This document shows positions 42,866 to 51,494 of a stretch of 64,000 nucleotides of DNA, one piece after another (position 1 is the first letter of the stretch; each line of letters opens with the position of its first letter). This DNA comes from Marinospirillum minutulum DSM 6287 (lineage in GTDB: Bacteria; Pseudomonadota; Gammaproteobacteria; Pseudomonadales; Halomonadaceae): NCBI RefSeq assembly GCF_000422325.1, contig NZ_AULO01000013.1, positions 97,287 through 161,286 on the forward strand. The letters are read 5' to 3'. The notes below the pieces were generated by a model. It ran no database searches, was not told the DNA's origin, and saw only the letters and a list, made by a program, of their open reading frames with translations. A program made the position numbers and the translations under genes.

Positions 42866-44641
42866 TTAACCCTGACCGGCCGCTTTGGCTTTGGACTTCA
42901 ATTGTGTGGCAATATCCATCCATTTTAGTATTACCTGGTTCATTCCGCGAGAGTGTACCAGCGAATGACAGTTTGGGTGAAGCAGTGCCCTGTTTTTCAA
43001 GGTGTTAGAGCCGCCGTCTACACGTCGAATGACGTGATGATCATGCCAGCCCGTTTCCTTGGTGATGGGCTGTCCGCAGTAGGCGCACTTGCCCATTTGC
43101 CTGCGATACAGCGACACCAGTTCCTTTTGATATTTCAGCTTGTGCTGCATTCGCTGAGTCCTCAAGGCTTCCCACTTCTCCTCCTGCGCCGCGTCATACG
43201 GGTGATACCCCGTTGGTAAACGCTTGTGGCGCACGATGGGAGTGCTTGCCAGCTGATACAGCTGCTGGTAAAACACCTCCCCCTCACTGCTTCTAAAGGG
43301 TTTAGCAAACACCCAATTATTGCCGTTAATGGAATGGAAGTATTTCTTCTTAATCCATTTTTCGGATTTTCTCGGGTGCCTGCGTTTGATCCACCTTCTG
43401 ATCCGCCAGAAAATCAAATGATCCAGCTTACTGAAGGTTTCCTTGGCCACAACAGGAGCATGGTACTGTGACCAGCCCTTGAGTACCGGGTTGAGCTGTG
43501 CAATCAGTGCCTCTTGGGTCATCGCTCCACTGTTTTTGATGATGTTTGCCACTTTCCGATAGAAGGCTTGCGCATTCTTCTTCGAGGGTTTGATCAGCAG
43601 TTTTGCTTGCCTGTAAGGCGACTTCGGCACGTACTTTCTGAAATTCCAGCCCAGAAAGTCAAAGCCATCGGTGATTGCGGTAATATGCGTTTTTTCCTGA
43701 GATAATTCCACTCCTCTGACTGCGAGGAAGGCTTCAATCCAAGGTTTGACGACCTCTTCCAGCAGCTCTTTCGAGTCAGCCAGCACTACAAAGTCATCGG
43801 CATAACGCACCACTTTCACTTTTGACCTTTTGGCTCCTGTCACTCCCAGACGTTCCACCAGATAATGCTGCAATCCAGTTTCCAGACCATTGAGTGTGGC
43901 GTTTGCCAGACAGGGTGAGATGATTCCACCCTGCGGCGTCCCGGCATGGGTTGCCCTGTACTGAGATCGGTCAATGACCCCAGCCTTCAACCACTTCCTG
44001 AGCAGTTCCTTGTTCATGGGAACATGGCTGCTTAACCAGTCATGGTTGATGTTGTCGAAAAACCCCTTGATGTCTCCCTCCAGTATCCAGACGGGAGCCA
44101 CCTTGGGAGCCAACAAATGGAAGAGTTCTACCATTGCGTCGGCAGTTGAGCGATCCGGTCGAAAACCATACGACTTGGGATCACTGGTGGTTTCTACCAC
44201 TGGCTCCAGAGATAGCAGCAAGAGTGCCTGCATTGCCCGATCAAGCATGACCGGAATCCCCAAAGGGCGTTTTTCCTTTTTGCCGGGTTTCGGTATCCAG
44301 ACGCGCCTAAGCGGTTTGGGTCGATACCCCCTGATTTTCGACAAGCGTTTTATGGCGTGCCATTTTGCCTTGGGTGTTCCCCAGGTTTCACCGTCGATTC
44401 CCGGAGTCTTGCGACCCCGGTTCTCGGTTACGCGTTTTACAGCCAGACAACGACCATAAAACGAGTGGGTAAGCAGGCGCTGTAGGCGTTTAACTTGCCG
44501 CCAACGACCTGCTTTAGCTGCCTCTGCGATTCGCAACTGCGTTTTTCTAACCGCTCGGCTTGCACTAGCCCAGTCAATACCGTGCCAGTGTGTGGCTCCG
44601 CAGTTCGGAGCCGCAGACGAAATCAAAGATTCCGTATTCAT
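42866..44641 (-). CDS. ltrA: Group II intron-encoded protein: reverse transcriptase/maturase with HNH endonuclease
   Basis: This 591-aa protein starts at ATG 44641, which has GGAGG upstream (a 69-codon longer reading is intron RNA). The N-terminal RT0 region (GIDWASASRAVRKTQ) leads into RT domains with GYRPKPLRRVWIPKPGK, YGFRPDRSTADAM, GTPQGGIISP and the active-site YADD (VVRYADDFVV). The maturase/X domain has LKGWSQYHAP. The C-terminal HNH domain has CAYCGQP, HHVIRRVDGGSN and HPNCH. It promotes splicing and target-primed reverse transcription. All domains look intact. Confidence 0.95.
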   Translation of the reverse strand: MNTESLISSAAPNCGATHWHGIDWASASRAVRKTQLRIAEAAKAGRWRQVKRLQRLLTHSFYGRCLAVKRVTENRGRKTPGIDGETWGTPKAKWHAIKRLSKIRGYRPKPLRRVWIPKPGKKEKRPLGIPVMLDRAMQALLLLSLEPVVETTSDPKSYGFRPDRSTADAMVELFHLLAPKVAPVWILEGDIKGFFDNINHDWLSSHVPMNKELLRKWLKAGVIDRSQYRATHAGTPQGGIISPCLANATLNGLETGLQHYLVERLGVTGAKRSKVKVVRYADDFVVLADSKELLEEVVKPWIEAFLAVRGVELSQEKTHITAITDGFDFLGWNFRKYVPKSPYRQAKLLIKPSKKNAQAFYRKVANIIKNSGAMTQEALIAQLNPVLKGWSQYHAPVVAKETFSKLDHLIFWRIRRWIKRRHPRKSEKWIKKKYFHSINGNNWVFAKPFRSSEGEVFYQQLYQLASTPIVRHKRLPTGYHPYDAAQEEKWEALRTQRMQHKLKYQKELVSLYRRQMGKCAYCGQPITKETGWHDHHVIRRVDGGSNTLKNRALLHPNCHSLVHSRGMNQVILKWMDIATQLKSKAKAAGQG

Positions 44642-45726
44642 ACCGTCCTCCGTTAGCTGGGTAAATACCAAGCACAAAAAGAGGATGGTTCTCGACCCAT
44701 AGGGGCGAGTAGCGTCCCCTATGGGCTGGTATATTTTGAAAGACCACCTTCTATCCGTGGCCTCCCTGGCTGCTGAAATCAGCAGTGTCGTCGCAGTACT
44801 AGACCAAGTGCACGTCAGCCGCAGTTTCCTGCGTCGGTAATGTTGCAACCGATATGCCAGCCATTACAGCCAGCCCTTTGCTTCTTGCACCCTCCTATTC
44901 CCCACACTGATCAGCGCCCCTTGCGGGTTGCCTGCCTTTCACACAGCGTAAGCTGCATTTCAGGCCAGTGATCGGGATTGCCACGTTCCCTGAACCCCAC
45001 CACTCCACCCCTTAGGCTCTACCTGTCCACCGACAGCGTTTGTAGTATCGTATCGTCTTCTTCAACAACGATAACCCACTGCTTTGCCTGTTTTGGCTGA
45101 GGCCAATAATTGCCGTAGGCCCGTCAATACTTACGGTGGTTCTGACGATAGTTTACTTGCGTTAGCCATAGGGTTTCAGTCACTAGCTCTTCTGAAAGCA
45201 GGCAATTTGCCCCCAATACTGCCTGTGTTACCATCAGCAGCACCCATAAAGGGAAGAACATTGTCAGTCGAGCTTCACACAACCGGGTTAGCCCCTGCTG
45301 CATGTCGACCTAGTGAACGTGTGGATACACACACGGCTTGATACCTCTCCTTGTGAGAAAGGCCAAGCATTAGGGAACAGAGCTTGCGCTCCGCGTCGGG
45401 CAAGAAACAGCAGTTGAACTGCTTTCTCATCCGAGAATGGCATACCCAGCAGGGTATGCAACCCTGCGGGTATGAAAAAGGAGTTACTTATGACAAAAAA
45501 GTCTAAAGTCTCCACGATTTTTAAGGTTAGGATGCTGTAACAGGACAGCACCAAGGGTCATTATCAGAGTAAATCTGACACAACCTATCGTGAATCGAAC
45601 TGCGGCTCCCCGCCGCTGTTTGACCCAGCACCGTTGTTCGCGGTGTTTTTAAGTCCTTGATTTACAAGGACTGACTTGGTTTCAAACAGTTGACACGTAA
45701 CGTGACGTGTCGCACTAAAGAAAAGT

Positions 45727-45732
45727 ATTATA
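45727..45732 (-). promoter_or_regulatory. Likely -10 box of the original glnS promoter
   Basis: The minus strand reads TATAAT here, 12 bp upstream of the intron's first base, so transcription would begin only a few bases before the intron. No good -35 is visible; the call rests on the perfect -10 and its position between divergent glnS and ppiB. Confidence 0.5.
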
Positions 45733-45786
45733 GCGGATGCAAGCCGCCCTATACAGGCGTGCACCTTTGAATTAACGGAGTTTACT

Positions 45787-46305
45787 ATGTCTGACAGCAA
45801 TCCACAGGTTCGCCTGACCACTAATTTCGGCGATATTGTTTTAGAATTGAATGCTGAAAAAGCCCCTAAGACTGTGGCTAACTTTATTAGTTATGTAGAA
45901 AGTGGTCATTATAATGGCACTATTTTTCACCGTGTAATCAGTAACTTCATGGTTCAGGGGGGTGGTTTTGATACTGATTTCAACCAAAAGCCAACCCAAG
46001 CTCCAGTAGAAAATGAAGCAGATAACGGCCTAAGCAATGTTAATGGCAGTGTTGCTATGGCGCGTACTATGGATCCTCACTCAGCCAGTGCGCAGTTTTT
46101 TATTAACGTAAAGGACAACGACTTTTTAAACCACTCAGGTAAAAATACTCAAGGTTGGGGCTATGCTGTATTTGGTGCGGTAGTTGAAGGCATGGATGTG
46201 GTTGAAAAAATTAAAGGCGTGGCAACCGGTAATAAACAAGGTCACCAAGATGTGCCCGTTGAAAATGTGGTCATCGAAACAGCAGTGCTCGTGGAAGCGG
46301 AATAA
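45787..46305 (+). CDS. ppiB: Peptidyl-prolyl cis-trans isomerase B (cytoplasmic cyclophilin)
   Basis: This 172-aa cyclophilin has the catalytic and binding residues [14 protein letters not shown] (Arg/Phe/Gln, about residue 45), [19 protein letters not shown] and [15 protein letters not shown]. There is no signal peptide, so it acts in the cytoplasm on protein folding. ACGGAG lies upstream of the start. The pairing with divergent glnS and downstream lpxH is usual in pseudomonads. Confidence 0.95.
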   Translation: MSDSNPQVRLTTNFGDIVLELNAEKAPKTVANFISYVESGHYNGTIFHRVISNFMVQGGGFDTDFNQKPTQAPVENEADNGLSNVNGSVAMARTMDPHSASAQFFINVKDNDFLNHSGKNTQGWGYAVFGAVVEGMDVVEKIKGVATGNKQGHQDVPVENVVIETAVLVEAE

Positions 46306-46311
46306 GTTTAG

Positions 46312-47055
46312 ATGCTGCTATTGGTTTCAGATATGCATTTGCAAGAAAATCGCCCGGCTTTAACCCGGGCTTTTTTGCATTTTTTAAAAACTGAAGCCAC
46401 TCAAGCTAAAGCACTTTACCTCTTGGGGGATATTTTTAATCTCTGGGTGGGTGATGATGCTATGACAGACTTCCATAGAGGTGTAGCTCAAGCACTTAAG
46501 GAGCTAGCTGAAAGCGGTACTTACGTTTTTATTATGCACGGCAATCGTGACTTTGCTTTAGGTGAGAGTTTTTGCAAGCAAGCAGGCTGCACTCTGCTAA
46601 AAGACCCTAGCATTATTGCACCCTTTGGCCAGTCTATTTTGCTAATGCACGGTGATTTACTTTGTACCCAAGATATTAGTTACCAAAGAATGCGGCGTGT
46701 TTTGCACAACCCCTTAATTAAATACCTTTTGTTGCATCTTCCTTTAAGGTTACGGCTAAAAATTGCCAATAAAGCACGCCAAGTAAGCAAATCATCAACC
46801 AGTAAAAAAGCCAGCTATATTGTTGATGTAACTCAGCAAGAAGTGGTTAGGTTAATGGAAAAACACCAAACCACCTGCCTTATTCATGGTCATACCCACC
46901 GGCCAGCAGTGCATGATTTAGAAATAGAATTGAATAATAAGAAGTTGCCAGCTAAGCGTTATGTGTTAGGCGATTGGAGTGACCAAGAGGGCTGGAAAAT
47001 CACCCTAACAGAAGAGGATATCCAGCTTAGCTCTTTTAATTTTAATAACTCTTAG
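46312..47055 (+). CDS. lpxH: UDP-2,3-diacylglucosamine hydrolase
   Basis: This 247-aa calcineurin-like phosphoesterase makes lipid X in lipid A synthesis at the inner-membrane face. The metal ligands are all present: SDMHL, LLGDIFNLWVGDD, MHGNRDF, LMHGDLLC and LIHGHTHRP. It starts 6 bp after ppiB and ends 3 bp before the convergent enoyl-CoA hydratase gene. Confidence 0.95.
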   Translation: MLLLVSDMHLQENRPALTRAFLHFLKTEATQAKALYLLGDIFNLWVGDDAMTDFHRGVAQALKELAESGTYVFIMHGNRDFALGESFCKQAGCTLLKDPSIIAPFGQSILLMHGDLLCTQDISYQRMRRVLHNPLIKYLLLHLPLRLRLKIANKARQVSKSSTSKKASYIVDVTQQEVVRLMEKHQTTCLIHGHTHRPAVHDLEIELNNKKLPAKRYVLGDWSDQEGWKITLTEEDIQLSSFNFNNS

Positions 47056-47058
47056 TTT

Positions 47059-47844
47059 TTAACGATTCTTAAAATGCGGTGCTCGCTTTTCAACAAAAGC
47101 CTGCATACCTTCGCTACGGTCTGCAAAAGCAAAACTACTTTGAAAAGCATGGCGTTCAAAACGCATACCAGCGGCTAGTGTTGTTTCGTAGGCTTGATCT
47201 ACCGCATCACGTATTAATAAGGTGACAGGGCGTGATTGAGCAGCGATGGCTTCAGCCGTTGCTAAGGCTTCGTTAAATAGTTCTGTAACGGGCAAAATAC
47301 GACTAACCAAACCACTCCTTTCTGCTTCTTCAGCATCCATCATTCGACCGGTTAAGCACATTTCCATGGCTTTAGCCTTGCCTATAGCACGGGTTAAACG
47401 CTGCGTACCACCTGCACCTGGCATGGTGGCTAGCTTAATTTCTGGCTGACCAAAACGTGCGGTATCACTGGCTAGAATAAAATCACAAGCCATAGCCAAC
47501 TCACAACCACCGCCTAAAGCCATACCTGAAACAGCAGCTATCATAGGCTTACGTCTTGATTCCAAAACCTGCCAACCATCACCTTCTACATAAGGGAAGT
47601 TCATGGCAAATAGCTCTGGAAAATCTTTATTAGCCATTTCAGAAATATCAGCGCCAGCGGCAAACACTTTTTCACTGCCTTGAATTAATAAACAGCCAAT
47701 TTCTGCATCCTGTTCAAAGCTTTTAACTGCTTGACCTATTTCTGCAATTAATGCCATAGATAAAGCGTTATAAACCTTAGGACGATTCAGGGTAATAACA
47801 CCCACTGCGCCTTTTTTTTCAACTAAAATATTTTCATAAGCCAT
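47059..47844 (-). CDS. Enoyl-CoA hydratase/isomerase family protein
   Basis: This 261-aa crotonase has the oxyanion-hole motifs AAGADISEM (about residue 65) and MALGGGCELAMACD, and both catalytic Glu positions (GGGCELA and GQPEIKLATMPGAGGTQRL) are kept, so it should hydrate enoyl-CoAs. It is clearly related to PaaF but distinct from the PaaF encoded at 50690. It lies 13 bp downstream of paaY in the same orientation. Since PaaN here lacks a hydratase domain, this protein is a candidate for the separate oxepin-CoA hydrolase step; that is inference. Confidence 0.88.
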   Translation of the reverse strand: MAYENILVEKKGAVGVITLNRPKVYNALSMALIAEIGQAVKSFEQDAEIGCLLIQGSEKVFAAGADISEMANKDFPELFAMNFPYVEGDGWQVLESRRKPMIAAVSGMALGGGCELAMACDFILASDTARFGQPEIKLATMPGAGGTQRLTRAIGKAKAMEMCLTGRMMDAEEAERSGLVSRILPVTELFNEALATAEAIAAQSRPVTLLIRDAVDQAYETTLAAGMRFERHAFQSSFAFADRSEGMQAFVEKRAPHFKNR

Positions 47845-47857
47845 GGGTTAATTCTCA

Positions 47858-48448
47858 TTACTTTTGTTTGGGCTGGGTGGTACCGGCATCTACTTGAGGG
47901 CGATTTGGTTCAACTTCTGTTAAAGGTTCGCACTCTTCTAAAGTGGCTAGGCAACGCCTTGTTAAACGCTGGTATTCACCTGTACCTTCTTGCTTCCAAG
48001 CAATTTCTTCAGCACTTAATTTGCGGTGTACTTTGGCGGGCGAACCAAGAATTAATGATTCGGGTTCACAAGTAAAACCTGCTTTAACAAAGGCGGTAGC
48101 AGCAACAATGGAGCGAGGTGCGATTTTTGCGCCATCCATTACCACGGCATTCATACCAACCAGTGAGTCTTCACCTACTATGCAACCATGTAAAATAGCG
48201 CCGTGACCTATATGGCCGTCTTTTTCGACCACTGCGTCTAGGCCAGGAAAAGCATGCATTACACAGGTATCTTGTACGTTAGCGCCTTCTTTAAGAATTA
48301 TTCGCCCAAAGTCACCGCGTAAACAAGCGGTAGGGCCTACATAACAATTAGGGCCAATATGCACATCACCAATTAATACTGCGGTAGGGTGAACATAGGC
48401 GGTTGGATGAACAACGGGGGCAACACCTTCAATTTTATAACAGGGCAT
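47858..48448 (-). CDS. paaY: Phenylacetic acid degradation protein PaaY (hexapeptide-repeat thioesterase)
   Basis: This 196-aa left-handed beta-helix protein of the gamma-carbonic-anhydrase-like type has repeats such as [16 protein letters not shown] and zinc His in QDTCVMHAF and [11 protein letters not shown]. PaaY acts as a thioesterase that clears dead-end CoA intermediates of the phenylacetate pathway. The last 45 residues form a polar tail. It is upstream of the enoyl-CoA hydratase gene in a probable two-gene operon. Confidence 0.92.
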   Translation of the reverse strand: MPCYKIEGVAPVVHPTAYVHPTAVLIGDVHIGPNCYVGPTACLRGDFGRIILKEGANVQDTCVMHAFPGLDAVVEKDGHIGHGAILHGCIVGEDSLVGMNAVVMDGAKIAPRSIVAATAFVKAGFTCEPESLILGSPAKVHRKLSAEEIAWKQEGTGEYQRLTRRCLATLEECEPLTEVEPNRPQVDAGTTQPKQK

Positions 48449-48517
48449 TTTTTATTTTCCTTGAAGTTTACTGGTTTAAGCTAAGCTGCTTAACAGAGCA
48501 GACTAACTTAAGCTGCA

Positions 48518-48549
48518 CCTAAGCGTCAGCGATAAAACTGACGCTTAGG
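48518..48549. terminator. Strong hairpin between paaN and paaY
   Basis: A perfect 12-bp stem, CCTAAGCGTCAG (48518-48529) with CTGACGCTTAGG (48538-48549), has an 8-base loop. It follows paaN by 35 bp on its strand but has no T tract, so termination efficiency is uncertain; it may be an attenuating or RNA-protecting hairpin. Confidence 0.55.
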
Positions 48550-48584
48550 TCACAGTAAAGCAAAGACAACTAACCTAAGGCTAG

Positions 48585-50255
48585 TTAGACGTGACGACGA
48601 CTTTGTACAACAACAAAGCGGTTCACTAGGAAGGCAGCATCACTTAAACAAGCATTAGCGGCAGGATTACCACCGGTAGCGTGGAAGTCACTGAAAGCAG
48701 CAGATTGGTTAACAAATACGCCGCCATCTAGGTTGCAAGAAAGCGCAACTTTAACATCCATTGCTAGTTCTTCAGCTTGCTCTAAAACAGCTTCAGAGGT
48801 TGAGTAAACACCTAGAGTAATAGCACCCTGCTCTTCAAGTACTGCTTTAGCTAAACGCATAGAATCCGCAGTGTCTTCTGTTGCAATTAGGAAAGAGATA
48901 GGACCAAAGCGCTCTTCTGAATAGGTAGCTTGATCTTTACCATCTACTTTCAGAATAAGCGGTGTGCGTATACGAGCTTCTGGAAATTGTGCATGAGTAC
49001 GGCTTTCGCTATCTAGCACTATTTCACCCAAGCTACGACACTCATCAATACGCTTAGCCGTTGCTTCAGACTGGATAGCACCTAATACCATGCAAGCACG
49101 GTCGTTATCGCCTAAGAATTTGCTAGTTGCTGTTGCCAAGGCTTGTGCAAACTCATCAAAGCTTACTTTACCTTCGGGTGTATCAATTCCACCTTTGGGA
49201 ACATAGATAGCCTGAGTTGTGGTACACATTTGACCGGAATAAAGACTTAGCGTGAAAGCTAGGTTGCGAGTCACGGCTTTTAAGTCGCTAACGCTATCAA
49301 CAATAATCGAGTTAACACCGGCTTTTTCGGTAAAGACTTTAGCGTGCAGTGCATTCTGCTCTAACCAGTTACCAAAAACGCTAGAACCTGTGTAATCAAT
49401 GACTTTTACTTTAGGGTTCATGGCTAAAACCTTAGCAACTGGCTCTTCTAGCGTGTCAACAGCCAAGCTAACTATCTGTGGGTCTAGGCCTACTTCTTTT
49501 AATACTTCTTGGGCTACTTTTACAGTTAAAGCAGCAGGCAAAATAGCTGCGGGGTGGGGCTTAACGATTACGGGGTTACCGGTAACTAGGCTGGCAAACA
49601 AACCTGGGTAGGTGTTCCAAGTGGGGAAGGTAGAGCAACCAATAACCATGGCAACACCACGGGGTACGATGGTGAATTTTTTATCCATCACCAATGGATC
49701 CATCTTACCTTGTGGCTTGTTCCAACGTGCAGAAGCCGGAACAGCATTCATTGCATCCCAACCATAAACTACCGCTTCTAAAGCACGGTCTTGGGCATGA
49801 GGTGCACCCGCTTGGAAGGCCATCATAAAACCCTGACCACTGGTGTGCATGACCGCATGGCCCATTAAAGGACTCATAGCATTTAGGCGCTGGAGAATCT
49901 CCATACACACACCGACACGGCCTTTAGGGCCAACATCACGCCACTGAGGTATCAGTGCATGTAGGGTGTCAACTAGCTGATCCATATCGGGCTGATCGTA
50001 GCTAGTGCCTAAATCTAATCCATAGGGTGAACGCTCACCGGTAATTTTTTTAACGCTTGCTGGGCCTTCTAGCTCAAAGTGCTGGTTACACAAAGCCTTG
50101 AAGTCTTCTGGCGCAGATTTAACTAGCTCTTCTGGATACTTCTTTAAGTTTTCCGAGTAGGGCGACCAGTATTCACGGGTATGAATGGCTTCTACTGCAC
50201 GATTTAATAGTGTTTCATGACGTTCAAACAGGGTGGCAGGCGTTACTGCTGACAT
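48585..50255 (-). CDS. paaN: PaaN: aldehyde dehydrogenase of phenylacetyl-CoA ring opening
   Basis: This 556-aa protein starts at ATG 50255 with AGGAG upstream. It is an aldehyde dehydrogenase with GCSTFPTWNTYPGLFASLVTG (about residue 210), the catalytic Glu in VFTEKAGVNS and the nucleophilic Cys in SLYSGQMCTTTQ (about 340). It oxidises the semialdehyde formed after ring hydrolysis in the phenylacetate pathway. It ends without the C-terminal MaoC hydratase domain of PaaZ and matches the separate PaaN type. It is divergent from paaF across a 434-bp regulatory region. Confidence 0.93.
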   Translation of the reverse strand: MSAVTPATLFERHETLLNRAVEAIHTREYWSPYSENLKKYPEELVKSAPEDFKALCNQHFELEGPASVKKITGERSPYGLDLGTSYDQPDMDQLVDTLHALIPQWRDVGPKGRVGVCMEILQRLNAMSPLMGHAVMHTSGQGFMMAFQAGAPHAQDRALEAVVYGWDAMNAVPASARWNKPQGKMDPLVMDKKFTIVPRGVAMVIGCSTFPTWNTYPGLFASLVTGNPVIVKPHPAAILPAALTVKVAQEVLKEVGLDPQIVSLAVDTLEEPVAKVLAMNPKVKVIDYTGSSVFGNWLEQNALHAKVFTEKAGVNSIIVDSVSDLKAVTRNLAFTLSLYSGQMCTTTQAIYVPKGGIDTPEGKVSFDEFAQALATATSKFLGDNDRACMVLGAIQSEATAKRIDECRSLGEIVLDSESRTHAQFPEARIRTPLILKVDGKDQATYSEERFGPISFLIATEDTADSMRLAKAVLEEQGAITLGVYSTSEAVLEQAEELAMDVKVALSCNLDGGVFVNQSAAFSDFHATGGNPAANACLSDAAFLVNRFVVVQSRRHV

Positions 50256-50689
50256 GGTAGGTCTCCTAAGAAATAATAGTATAAAAAAACATTCATCCAG
50301 CGTGCCAACATAGCAACAACAATTTAAAACAAGACGCGCTTTTTGTATCACATCCACCTAGCAAAGCAAAGCAATCAGCTTTATTTATACTAATAACCCG
50401 CAAAAAAACTGCTCAAAAACAAATTAAACAACAATAAAAAATACAGATTTTATATTAAAAATCAAATAGTTAACTATAAGAAACCCTAAAAAACACCTAA
50501 AAGCGATACACAAAACAAGAATTAAGTTCTTGATCAGTGTCATTTTTTGGATATACTAATTTCAGCAATGCATCGAGCTAACTTAGCCACAAGAATACAA
50601 GACAAAAAGATGTAACTGCTATTTAGGTCACTCGCTGATCGGCACAACCTAAGCAGTCAAATATATAATAAACAATTCATGGGTTGCTT
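50256..50689. promoter_or_regulatory. Divergent paaN/paaF regulatory region
   Basis: This 434-bp AT-rich gap holds no gene. For paaF it contains a sigma-70 promoter: TTGATC (50530-50535), 16 bp, TATACT (50552-50557). Over and upstream of it is the inverted-repeat operator candidate described separately. A promoter for paaN must lie in the left half, but I could not pin one down. Confidence 0.7.
50505..50541. promoter_or_regulatory. Candidate paa-regulon operator at paaF
   Basis: GATAC (50505-50509) and GTGTC (50537-50541) form an inverted pair 27 bp apart, within GCGATACACAA and CAGTGTCA, with an inner dyad CAAGAA-N5-TTCTTG. The right half lies between the -35 and -10 boxes of the paaF promoter, so a bound protein would block transcription. 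The same arrangement occurs at 57025-57062 and 59437-59474. Confidence 0.65.
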
Positions 50690-51463
50690 ATGCCTGATAA
50701 TCTAATTATCCAAGGGCCAGATAAGGGTGTGTTGTTAATAACACTTAACCGCCCTGCTGCTCTCAATGCTTTAAATACTGCCCTCTTAGGTGAATTATCC
50801 GCCGCGCTAGATACTGCAGAAGCAGACACCGCTACTCGTGCCGTTGTTATTACGGGTAGTGAACGTGCTTTTGCTGCTGGTGCAGACATCAATGAAATGG
50901 CAGCACGTGATCTGGTTGGAATACTTGAAGACCCGCGTGTTGCTCACTGGCAGCGCCTAGCACGCTTTCCCAAACCCATTATTGCTGCAATCAATGGTTT
51001 TGCCTTGGGTGGCGGCTGTGAACTTGCCATGCACGCAGACATTCTTATAGCAGGCGAAAATGCTCGCTTTGGTCAACCAGAAATTAACCTAGGCATTATG
51101 CCTGGTGCTGGTGGTACACAGCGTTTAACCCGTGCTGTTGGTTCTGCCCTAGCCATGCACCTAGCCTTAACGGGTGAACAAATTTCTGCCCAACGTGCTT
51201 TACAAGCAGGCTTAATCAGTGAGATTTGCCCAACAGAACTAACCGTTGAGCGTGCTATTCAAATTGCTGAAACCATTGCCAGCAAAGCGCCCCTTGCTGT
51301 TCGCCTAACTAAAGAAGCCATTCATAAAGCAAGCGATACTGACTTGGCAACGGGTCTTAGATTCGAACGCCATGCCTTTACAGTGTTAGCAGGTACTGCT
51401 GATCGTGCTGAAGGCTTGCAAGCTTTCCAAGAAAAACGTCGGCCTAAATTTACGGGTTGTTAG
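50690..51463 (+). CDS. paaF: 2,3-dehydroadipyl-CoA hydratase
   Basis: This 257-aa crotonase starts at ATG 50690 (a TTG six bases earlier is possible). It carries AAGADINEMAARDLVGILED and GGGCELAMHADILIAG with the catalytic Glu, then GQPEINLGIMPGAGGTQRL. The stretch GILEDPRVAHWQRLARF is characteristic of PaaF. It hydrates dehydroadipyl-CoA in the lower phenylacetate pathway. It is first in paaFGHIJK, 32 bp before paaG. Confidence 0.94.
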   Translation: MPDNLIIQGPDKGVLLITLNRPAALNALNTALLGELSAALDTAEADTATRAVVITGSERAFAAGADINEMAARDLVGILEDPRVAHWQRLARFPKPIIAAINGFALGGGCELAMHADILIAGENARFGQPEINLGIMPGAGGTQRLTRAVGSALAMHLALTGEQISAQRALQAGLISEICPTELTVERAIQIAETIASKAPLAVRLTKEAIHKASDTDLATGLRFERHAFTVLAGTADRAEGLQAFQEKRRPKFTGC

Positions 51464-51494
51464 CCTATTAACCCTCTACTTACAGGACTTAGTT

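Larger units (their letters stand above)
42777..45715 (-). mobile_element. Group II intron with intron-encoded reverse transcriptase, inserted in the glnS leader
   Basis: This element of about 2.94 kb lies on the glnS-sense strand. The 5' boundary is the consensus GTGCG (45715-45711), followed at once by a strong hairpin. The 3' end is set by domain V (42813-42846), a domain VI hairpin and a terminal TAC at about 42777. A hairpin loop in domain I, CTTCTTCA on the plus strand at 45057-45064, can pair over eight bases (two G:U) with the last bases of the 5' exon, fitting EBS1-IBS1. TATGG (about 45168) and CCTAAG (about 45012) resemble the domain V receptor. Base composition is visibly richer in GC than the host genes. 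Confidence 0.88.

Noticed and set aside
43974..44459. 161-codon plus-strand frame opposite the reverse transcriptase gene
   Set aside because: Antisense shadow of a well-supported gene.
45276..45280. GTGTG on the minus strand as an alternative 5' end of the group II intron (would give about 2.5 kb)
   Set aside because: The preceding exon bases do not pair with the likely EBS1 loop at 45057-45064, and about 430 bp of structured sequence up to 45715 would be left unexplained; GTGCG at 45715 fits both.
45490..45540. 16-codon plus-strand frame with GGAG upstream inside the intron
   Set aside because: Very short, antisense to the intron RNA and without recognisable content; mentioned only as part of the long leader.
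45288..45554. 88-codon minus-strand frame in intron domain I
   Set aside because: It lies in structured intron RNA, has no family resemblance and no convincing ribosome site.
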